DNA of 64,000 nt from Roseococcus thiosulfatophilus (GTDB taxonomy: Bacteria; Pseudomonadota; Alphaproteobacteria; Acetobacterales; Acetobacteraceae): the NCBI RefSeq assembly GCF_017311575.1, contig NZ_JAFFQY010000001.1, positions 62,001-126,000 of the forward strand. Reading direction: 5' to 3'. Shown here in pieces: positions 55,806 to 64,000 of the stretch (position 1 is the first letter of the stretch; every line of letters begins with the position of its first letter). Both the position numbers and the translations under genes were made by a program. Below the pieces are notes generated by a model. It saw only the letters and a program-made list of their open reading frames with translations. It was not told where the DNA came from and ran no database searches.

Positions 55806-56309
55806 ATGTCACGAACGCCGAACCAGGACCCGACCGCGCCCTCCGCCGCCGTCGAGGAGGATGACGCACCGGTCGCGGGGGGTGCCGCGAAGGGCCCCCT
55901 CGATGACCGGCTGGGCTTCTGGCTGCGCCTCGCGCAGATGACCGCCTTCGACATGTTCAACCAGGCCATGTCGCCACTCAGCCTGACACCGGGCCGCCTC
56001 GGCGCCCTGCTGCTGATCGAAGCCGGGACGGCGCGGCGGCAGACCGACCTGGCGGAGGCGCTGCGGGTGAAGCCGCCGAACATGGCGGTGCTGCTGGGCG
56101 GGCTGGAGCAGGAGGGCCTCATTCGTCGCGTGGAGGATGCCCGCAACAGGCGCGCCAACATCCTGCGCCTGACGCCGGCGGGCCGGGCCCTGCTGCGCAA
56201 GGCGCGTGAGCGCGAGGTCGCCATGGAGGCGGAACTCGCCTCCGGCCTGGACGCGACGGAACGCGCCGCGCTGATCCAGGCGCTGCGCCGCATTGCGGAG
56301 AGACGATGA
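55806..56309 (+). CDS. MarR-family transcriptional regulator
   Basis: A 167-residue winged-helix regulator after an N-terminal disordered stretch. DNA-binding features are LTPGRLGALLLIEAG, QTDLAEALRVKPPNMAVLLGGLEQEGLIRRVEDARNRRANI with wing, and LTPAGRALLRKA. It probably represses the hydroxycinnamate genes and responds to p-coumaroyl- or feruloyl-CoA, as CouR-type MarR proteins do; this comes from position only. The ATG at 55806 is chosen over an in-frame GTG at 55737 that would put coding in the AT-rich promoter. The TGA overlaps the next ATG. Confidence 0.85.
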   Translation: MSRTPNQDPTAPSAAVEEDDAPVAGGAAKGPLDDRLGFWLRLAQMTAFDMFNQAMSPLSLTPGRLGALLLIEAGTARRQTDLAEALRVKPPNMAVLLGGLEQEGLIRRVEDARNRRANILRLTPAGRALLRKAREREVAMEAELASGLDATERAALIQALRRIAERR

Positions 56310-57094
56310 CGCAGGAGCTTGTCACCCTCGAAATGGCGGGGAATGTGGCGCTGCTCGGGCTGAACCGGCCCGCGAAGCGCAACGCCATCAGCGATGCGCT
56401 GCTGGCGGCCCTCGAAATGCGCCTGGCCGAGGCGCAGCGGGCCGCGCGGGCCATCATCCTGCACGGGCACGGCCCGTGCTTCTGCGCAGGGCTCGATTTG
56501 TCGGAGCATCGCGCCCGCACGGCGGAGGAGGTGTTCCACCACTCCCGGGGCTGGCACCGCGTGTTCCGCACCCTGCGCGAAGGTCCCATCCCCGTCATCG
56601 CGGCCGTGCATGGGGCCTGCGTGGGCGGCGGGCTGGAACTCGCGGCCGCCTGCCATATCCGCGTGGCCGACGCGACCGCGGTCTTCGCCCTGCCCGAGGG
56701 CACGCGCGGCATCTTCGTGGGCGGCGGTGCCACGGTGCATGTCGCGCGCCTCATCGGCGCGGCGCGGATGACGGACATGATGCTGACAGGCCGCACGCTG
56801 GACGCCGCCGCGGCCGAACGCGCGGGCCTCATCACCTATCTGGAGCCGGCCGGCGAGGCCCTGGCTCGCGCGCGCGCGGTGGCGACCCAGGTGGCGCAGG
56901 CGGCGCCGCTGACCGTCGCCGGCGTGCTGCACGCCCTGCCCCGCATCCAGGACATGTCGGAATCCGACGGCCTCTTCGTGGAGAGCCTCATGGCCGCGCT
57001 GGCGCAGACCGCGCCCGAGGCCGAGCGCCGCCTGGCCGCCTTCCTGGACAAGCGGGCCCCCAAGGCCATCCAACCCTTGCCTTCCGGAGACTGA
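56306..57094 (+). CDS. Enoyl-CoA hydratase (crotonase family)
   Basis: A 262-residue hydratase. Both catalytic glutamates are present, in GGGLELAAACHI and FALPEGTRGIF, unlike the crotonase at 12641. Oxyanion-hole sequence is PCFCAGLDLSEHRA. It would hydrate the side-chain double bond of coumaroyl- or feruloyl-CoA to the 3-hydroxy intermediate. It is translationally coupled to marR and followed 2 nt later by an SDR dehydrogenase. A hydratase-lyase (Ech type) is less likely because dehydrogenase, thiolase and thioesterase partners are present. Confidence 0.83.
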   Translation: MTQELVTLEMAGNVALLGLNRPAKRNAISDALLAALEMRLAEAQRAARAIILHGHGPCFCAGLDLSEHRARTAEEVFHHSRGWHRVFRTLREGPIPVIAAVHGACVGGGLELAAACHIRVADATAVFALPEGTRGIFVGGGATVHVARLIGAARMTDMMLTGRTLDAAAAERAGLITYLEPAGEALARARAVATQVAQAAPLTVAGVLHALPRIQDMSESDGLFVESLMAALAQTAPEAERRLAAFLDKRAPKAIQPLPSGD

Positions 57095-57096
57095 GC

Positions 57097-57855
57097 ATGG
57101 AGATTTCGGGCGCATCGGCCATCGTCAGCGGCGGGGGCTCCGGCCTGGGCGCGGCCACCGCCGAGGCCTTGGCGCAGGCGGGGGCGAAGGTGGTGGTGCT
57201 GGACATTGACGCGGCCAAGGCCGAGGCGGTGGCCGCGCGCATCGGCGGCGTCGCCATTGCGGGTGATGTCGCGGAGGAAGCCATCGTGGCCGCCGCGGTG
57301 GAGACCGCATCGCTGCTCGCACCGCTGCGCGTCGTGGTGGCCTGCGCCGGCATCGCGCCGGCCGCGCGCATCGCGGGCCGTGGCGGTCCCCATGACCTGG
57401 CGCTGTTCGAGCGCGTGATTCGCGTGAACCTCATCGGCACCTTCAACCTGATGCGTGTGGCGGCCTCCCGCATGACCGCCAATGAACCACTGGCCGATGG
57501 CGAACGCGGGCTGATCATCTGCACGGCCTCGGTCGCCGCCTATGAGGGCCAAGTGGGCCAGGCGGCCTATGCGGCGTCAAAGGGCGGCATCGTGGCGCTG
57601 ACCCTGCCGGCGGCGCGGGAGTTGGCGCGCTTCGGCGTCCGCGTCGTCACCATCGCGCCGGGCCTGATCCATACACCGTTGATGGACACGCTGACGCCCG
57701 AGGCACGCGAGGCCCTCTCACGGCAGCCGCTGTTTCCGCAGCGCCTGGGCAAGCCCGCCGAGTTCGGCGCGCTGGTGCTGACCATCGCGGCCAACCCGCT
57801 GCTGAACGGGGAGACCATCCGCCTGGACGGCGCGCTGCGGCTGCCGCCCGCGTGA
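57097..57855 (+). CDS. Short-chain dehydrogenase, 3-hydroxyacyl-CoA dehydrogenase type
   Basis: A 252-residue classical SDR. The nucleotide-binding motif is VSGGGSGLGAATAEAL, with LDID after the second strand (NAD preference), ACAGIAP for the NAG-like motif and active-site Tyr and Lys in YAASKGG. Similarity in pattern to HSD17B10/FadB2x-type enzymes and its place after the hydratase suggest oxidation of the 3-hydroxyacyl-CoA to the 3-oxoacyl-CoA for the divergently encoded thiolase. It converges on the AraC gene with a 1-bp gap. Confidence 0.86.
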   Translation: MEISGASAIVSGGGSGLGAATAEALAQAGAKVVVLDIDAAKAEAVAARIGGVAIAGDVAEEAIVAAAVETASLLAPLRVVVACAGIAPAARIAGRGGPHDLALFERVIRVNLIGTFNLMRVAASRMTANEPLADGERGLIICTASVAAYEGQVGQAAYAASKGGIVALTLPAARELARFGVRVVTIAPGLIHTPLMDTLTPEAREALSRQPLFPQRLGKPAEFGALVLTIAANPLLNGETIRLDGALRLPPA

Positions 57856-57856
57856 C

Positions 57857-60099
<2,243 letters not shown>

Positions 60100-60121
60100 A
60101 GCCAGAGGAGGAAACGACGCC

Positions 60122-60871
60122 ATGCCCCCGGAACAGATGCCACCGCCGCCACTCGGCGGCTTCATGGCCCGCAACCGCGCGGCCCAGCCCGCGGCCCTCC
60201 ACCCGCCCTACAAGACCAGCGTGTGGCGTTCGCCGCGCGCGCCGCTGCTCTCCTTCCCCTCCTCGCTCAGCGAGGAGACGGGGCCGGTCTTCGGCCAATC
60301 CCTGCTGGGACCGCTGGACGCGGACCTGCTCAGCAATTTCGCCGCCCCCGGCGAAACCGCCATCGGCCCGCGCATCATCGTGCATGGCCGCGTGGTGGAT
60401 GAGGGCGGGCGCGGCGTGCCCGGCGCGCTGGTGGAGGTGTGGCAGGCCAATGCCGGCGGGCGCTATCGGCACGCGAAGGAAGGCTACCTGGCGCCGCTCG
60501 ACCCGAATTTCGGCGGCTGCGGCCGCTGCCTGACCGATGCGGAAGGCCATTACAGCTTCCGCACCGTCATGCCCGGCCCCTATCCCTGGCCCAATGGCGG
60601 CAATGACTGGCGGCCGGCGCATATCCATCTGTCGCTGTTCGGCCCTTCCTTCGCGCAGCGCCTCATCACGCAGATGTATTTCGAGGGCGACCCGCTGATT
60701 CCACTCTGCCCCATCCTGGGCGCCGTGACGGACGCGGCGGCGCTGCAACGCCTCGTCGCCACGCTCGACATGCAGGCGACGATCCCGATGGACAGCCGCG
60801 CCTTCCGCTTCGACATCGTGCTGCGCGGCCGCCGCCAATCCGTCTTCGAGAACCGCAAGGAGGGGCTGTGA
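60122..60871 (+). CDS. pcaH: Protocatechuate 3,4-dioxygenase beta subunit
   Basis: A 249-residue iron-binding subunit of the intradiol dioxygenase that opens protocatechuate to beta-carboxymuconate. All four Fe(III) ligands are recognisable: Tyr115 (GGRYRH), Tyr154 (PGPYPW), His167 and His169 (RPAHIHL). GLVEVWQAN-like ALVEVWQAN is the core strand. GAGGAGG precedes the ATG at 60122. The TGA shares one base with the pcaG ATG. Confidence 0.95.
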   Translation: MPPEQMPPPPLGGFMARNRAAQPAALHPPYKTSVWRSPRAPLLSFPSSLSEETGPVFGQSLLGPLDADLLSNFAAPGETAIGPRIIVHGRVVDEGGRGVPGALVEVWQANAGGRYRHAKEGYLAPLDPNFGGCGRCLTDAEGHYSFRTVMPGPYPWPNGGNDWRPAHIHLSLFGPSFAQRLITQMYFEGDPLIPLCPILGAVTDAAALQRLVATLDMQATIPMDSRAFRFDIVLRGRRQSVFENRKEGL

Positions 60872-61473
60872 TGCCGCCTTTCATCGAGACCGCCTCGCAG
60901 ACGGCGGGGCCCTATGTGCATATCGGCTGCACGCCCAATGTGTGCGGCATCGCGATGTATGGCGGGGACCTGGGCGCCGTGATGAAGACCGGGCCGGTGC
61001 GCGGCGAGGAGATCACCCTCACCGGCGCGGTGCATGACGGCATGGGGGCCGTGCTGAAGGATGCCCTGGTGGAAATCTGGCAGGCCGATGCGGCCGGCCT
61101 GTTCAACACGCCCCACGAGCGCCGCGGCCAGGCGGACCCGAACTTCACCGGCTTCGGCCGCTCGGCCGGCGACATGAACACGGGGGAATTCACCTTCCAC
61201 ACCGTGAAGCCCGGCCGCGTGCCCTGGCCCGATGGGCGGCTCCAAGCGCCGCATGTCAGCGTCTGGGTGGTGGCGCGTGGCATCAATATCGGCCTGCAAA
61301 CCCGCCTTTATTTCGCCGATGAGGAGGCCGCGAACGCCGAGGACCCCATCCTGTCACGCATCGAGCACCGCGCCCGGGCGGAGACGCTGATCGCGCGGCG
61401 CTCGGGGCCGAGGGCCTACCGCTTCGACATCCACCTCCAGGGCCCGAAGGAGACCGTCTTCCTGGACATTTGA
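60871..61473 (+). CDS. pcaG: Protocatechuate 3,4-dioxygenase alpha subunit
   Basis: A 200-residue partner subunit that completes the active site but lacks the iron ligands. It has TASQTAGPYVHIG at the start, ALVEIWQADAAG, FGRSAGDMNTGEFTFHTVKPG and PHVSVWVVARGINIGLQTRLYF. AAGGAGG lies 6 nt before the ATG; a GTG three bases earlier is in frame. Downstream pathway genes pcaB, pcaC and pcaD are not in this window. Confidence 0.95.
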   Translation: MPPFIETASQTAGPYVHIGCTPNVCGIAMYGGDLGAVMKTGPVRGEEITLTGAVHDGMGAVLKDALVEIWQADAAGLFNTPHERRGQADPNFTGFGRSAGDMNTGEFTFHTVKPGRVPWPDGRLQAPHVSVWVVARGINIGLQTRLYFADEEAANAEDPILSRIEHRARAETLIARRSGPRAYRFDIHLQGPKETVFLDI

Positions 61474-61479
61474 AGGCGT

Positions 61480-61779
61480 TCAGGTCGCGCTCAACACCGC
61501 CAGGAGCAGGGTGGCCGCCCAGCGGGCCAGGGCGGCATGGAATGGCGGGCCGGCGTAGCGCGCGGCGCTACGCCAGACGCCGACCAGCGTCAGCAAATTG
61601 TAGGGCAGCGACATTCCGTACCCGACCAGGTAGGCCGCCAGTATCTGGCCTTCCTTGAACAGCAGAAAGAAGCCGATGGTGGTGGTGATGTTCACCACCA
61701 GCGCGCCGATCACGGCCCAGTTCCAGAAGGCGACATCGAGCGGCGCTTCGCCGCGCCAGAGGCGCAGGGCGGCGCGCAC
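61480..61779 (-). CDS. Small membrane protein of unknown function (GTG start)
   Basis: A 99-residue protein with three hydrophobic segments (FWNWAVIGALVVNITTTIGFFLL, ILAAYLVGYGMSLPYNLLTLV, ALARWAATLLLAVLSAT) and a single basic loop between helices two and three. The GTG start at 61779 follows the glycoside hydrolase stop by 2 bp, so it is the last gene of that unit. No family is recognised with confidence. Confidence 0.65.
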   Translation of the reverse strand: MRAALRLWRGEAPLDVAFWNWAVIGALVVNITTTIGFFLLFKEGQILAAYLVGYGMSLPYNLLTLVGVWRSAARYAGPPFHAALARWAATLLLAVLSAT

Positions 61780-61781
61780 CC

Positions 61782-64000
61782 TCAGCCCTTCCCGCGCTTC
61801 GCCAGCTCCTCGATGAGGATGGAGACGAGGCCCGTCCAGCCCGTCTGGTGCGAGGCGCCGATGCCCGCGCCATTGTCGCCGTGGAAATACTCGTAGAACA
61901 GGATGTTGTCGCGCCAGTGCGGATCGGACTGGAAGCGCTCGGTGCCGCCGTAGAGGGGGCGGCGGCCATCGGGGCCGGGCTCGAAGATGGAGACCAGGCG
62001 GCGGCTGATCTCATCCGCCACCTCGGCCAGCGTCATCATCACGCCGGAGCCGGTGGGGCATTCCACCTGGAAGCGATCGCCGTAATGTTCGTGGAAGCGG
62101 CGCAGGCTCTGCACCGCCAGCATGTTCACCGGCATCCAGATCGGGCCGCGCCAATTGGAGTTGCCGCCGAACATGCCGCTGCTGGATTCCGCGGGCTCGT
62201 AGGCATCCACCAGCGTCTCGCCATCCACCTGCAGCGCATAGGGGTGGTCGCGGTGGCGCTGCGAGATGGAGCGGATGCCGTGGGGGGAGAGGAATTCCTC
62301 CTCGTCCAGCATGACGGAGAGGATGCGCCGCAGCCGGTCCTCGCTGAGGAAGGAGAGCAGGATGGTCTGGTCGAGCCCGTCATGCGTCTCGCTCGCCTGC
62401 TCCAGCAATTCGGGCTGGCGGCGGAGGAACCAGCGCAGCCGGTCGCGGAACACATCCTCGAAATCATCCTCCAGCGCCGGGATATCAATGGAGGAGACGG
62501 GCAGCAGCGGCGTAAGCCCGACCAGCGAGCGCACCTTCAGCTTCTGGTACTGCCCGTGCCGCAGCGCCACGTCGAAGTAGAACCCCTCCTCCTCATCCCA
62601 GAGATCCAGCGCGCCATCGGTCTGGCGCGTCAGGTGGTTCATGGCGTCGGCGATGTAGAGGTAGTGCTGGAGGAACTTCACCCCGATCTCGATATAGACC
62701 TTGTCGTGCTTGGCGAGCTCGATCGCCATCTCCATCAGGATGAGGGCGCAGAACCCCATCCAGGACGTCGCATCGGCCTGGTAGAGGCGGAAGCCCTGGC
62801 GTTCGGCCGCGGTGCGGTCAATGACGCCGATATTGTCCATCCCCAGGAAGCCGCCCTGGAAGAGGTTGTTGTTGTCCGCGTCCTTGCGGTTCACCCACCA
62901 GGTGAAGTTCATCAGCGAGCGCTGGAAGATGCGCTCCAGGAAGGGCACGTCGCCCATGCCGGTCTGGGCGAGTTCGCGCTTGTAGATCTCCCAGGCGGCC
63001 CAGGGGCCGACGGGCGGGTTCACATCCTCGAAGGCCCATTCATAGGCGGGCACCTGGCCGGTGGGCGACATGTAGAATTCGCGCGTCAGCAGGCGCAGTT
63101 GCCCCTTGGCGAAACCCGGGTCCACCTGGGCCAGCACGACGCAGTGGAAGGCCATGTCCCAGCTCGCGAACCAGGGATATTCCCACTTGTCGGGCATGGA
63201 GAGCACGTCTTCGGCGTAGAAGTGCCGCCATTGCGCGTTGCGGCCGGTGGCGCGCTCGGGCGGAGGCGGGTAGCGGTCGCCCTTCAGCCATTCCTCGACG
63301 ACGTAGTGGTAGAACTGCTTGCTCCAGAGCATGCCGGCCTGGGCCTGGCGCATGATGGCGCGGCGTTCGGGCGAGACGTTCGTGGGCAGCACCTCGTCAT
63401 AGAAGGCATCGGCCTCGGCGGCACGGGCGGCGAAGGTGGCGTCGAAATCCGCCCCCAGCGTGGTCGCGGCGGCGTCATGGGTGAGGCGCAGGCGCAGGGT
63501 CCAGCTTTCGCCGGGGGCGAGGGTGCGGCGGTGCAGGGAGGCGGCCTTGGTGCCCTCGCCCGCGGGGTTCACCGCGCCGGCATCGCCATGCACCACGAAG
63601 TCGTGGAAGGCGTCCTTGGGGTGGGCCGGCCCGCCCTCGGCGCCGAAGAGGCGATGGATGTTGGTTTCGTTGTCGCAGAACAACAGGCGCTCGGCGCCTT
63701 CCGCGACCAGGCGCATGAGGCCGAGCGCGGGGTGGCTGGCCTCCACCACGCCCTCCGCTACGGCGCGCAGCACCGGCTTCTCGCTGCCTTCCGCCCAGCT
63801 CCAGGTGTTGCGGAACCACAGCGTGGGCAGCAGCGTGATCTCGTGCGGATCAGGCCCGCGGTTGGTGACGGTGATGCGGGCGAGGATGTCGGCCACCCCG
63901 CGCTTGGCATAGGCGATCTCGACGTCGAAATACCGGTCCTCGTCGAAGAGGCCGGTATCAATCAGCTCGTATTCGGGGGCCTTCGGGTCGGTGGCCTTGC
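61782..64000 (-). CDS. MGH1-like/GH63-type glycoside hydrolase (5'-partial)
   Basis: About 739 residues are visible; the frame is open to the window edge, and the GTG at 63896 is only internal. The (alpha/alpha)6 barrel region includes WKWEYPWFASWDMAF-like DKWEYPWFASWDMAFHC, GQVPAYEWAFEDVNPPVGPW, FTWWVNRKDADNNNLFQGGF, FGGNSNWRGPIWMPVN and the C-terminal DNILFYEYFHGDNGAGIGAS. These are typical of glucosidase/mannosylglycerate-hydrolase-like proteins of about 880 residues that act on glucosylated or mannosylated compatible solutes or glycans. Acidic residues in SWDMAF and EWAFEDVN are probable catalytic candidates. Substrate is not known. Confidence 0.87.
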   Translation of the reverse strand, partial: KATDPKAPEYELIDTGLFDEDRYFDVEIAYAKRGVADILARITVTNRGPDPHEITLLPTLWFRNTWSWAEGSEKPVLRAVAEGVVEASHPALGLMRLVAEGAERLLFCDNETNIHRLFGAEGGPAHPKDAFHDFVVHGDAGAVNPAGEGTKAASLHRRTLAPGESWTLRLRLTHDAAATTLGADFDATFAARAAEADAFYDEVLPTNVSPERRAIMRQAQAGMLWSKQFYHYVVEEWLKGDRYPPPPERATGRNAQWRHFYAEDVLSMPDKWEYPWFASWDMAFHCVVLAQVDPGFAKGQLRLLTREFYMSPTGQVPAYEWAFEDVNPPVGPWAAWEIYKRELAQTGMGDVPFLERIFQRSLMNFTWWVNRKDADNNNLFQGGFLGMDNIGVIDRTAAERQGFRLYQADATSWMGFCALILMEMAIELAKHDKVYIEIGVKFLQHYLYIADAMNHLTRQTDGALDLWDEEEGFYFDVALRHGQYQKLKVRSLVGLTPLLPVSSIDIPALEDDFEDVFRDRLRWFLRRQPELLEQASETHDGLDQTILLSFLSEDRLRRILSVMLDEEEFLSPHGIRSISQRHRDHPYALQVDGETLVDAYEPAESSSGMFGGNSNWRGPIWMPVNMLAVQSLRRFHEHYGDRFQVECPTGSGVMMTLAEVADEISRRLVSIFEPGPDGRRPLYGGTERFQSDPHWRDNILFYEYFHGDNGAGIGASHQTGWTGLVSILIEELAKRGKG

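Overview
The window reads as a chromosomal segment of a very GC-rich alphaproteobacterium. Gene content points to the Acetobacterales (Roseomonas-like): pqqA-E with a PQQ sugar dehydrogenase, several orphan Bug/TctC binding proteins, and dense ATGA-coupled operons. That placement is inferred from gene content; no 16S gene is present. There is no CRISPR array, insertion sequence, prophage or replication origin. The only RNA gene found is tRNA-Val(GAC).

Layout. 1-1450: the end of a Bcr/CflA-type exporter, two tiny coupled genes and tRNA-Val. 1485-10631: a putative haem or metallophore uptake locus. It holds an HmuS-like protein, a permease-ATPase-ATPase fusion of YejE and YejF type, YejB, a divergent YejA-type binding protein, a PhyH-type dioxygenase, and a TonB receptor with a 7-1-7 Fur box beside its -35. 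10774-13699: a Bug protein, DUF3237, a SemiSWEET, a crotonase and DUF4287. 13717-18999: a 7TM hybrid histidine kinase and an exporter. 18996-24899: DUF533, then a co-directional block with a dihaem cytochrome c, a PQQ sugar dehydrogenase and pqqEDCBA. A tandem 56-bp repeat lies between pqqC and pqqD, and a hairpin lies between pqqA and pqqB. 25100-31880: a second histidine kinase, DUF1624, an MFS exporter, DUF892 and an EmrAB-type pump. 31951-35234: two enolase-superfamily genes and a Bug protein. 35310-36592: a gamma-glutamyltransferase broken by an internal deletion. 36723-43262: a YihY-type membrane protein and a complete Dpp/Opp-type ABC importer.

43259-61473 is an aromatic-catabolism island. 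A VanA-like Rieske oxygenase, a GntR regulator and a VanB-like reductase form one operon with a palindromic operator over its -10. Divergent from it lie a Bug protein, an IorAB-type molybdenum hydroxylase, a MetE-C-like protein and another Bug protein. Next come a thioesterase, a thiolase and a frameshifted feruloyl-CoA synthase, then a divergent MarR regulator, enoyl-CoA hydratase and SDR: a full set for CoA-dependent beta-oxidative side-chain removal from p-coumarate or ferulate. The island ends with AraC-PobA-PcaH-PcaG. Together these genes would convert hydroxycinnamates to 4-hydroxybenzoate or vanillate, then to protocatechuate, and cleave its ring. The last genes are a small membrane protein and a glycoside hydrolase that runs off the end.

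Points most worth checking are the Fur-linked Yej/HmuS/PhyH locus, the three-module transporter fusion, the duplicated pqqC-pqqD junction and the two apparently broken genes.
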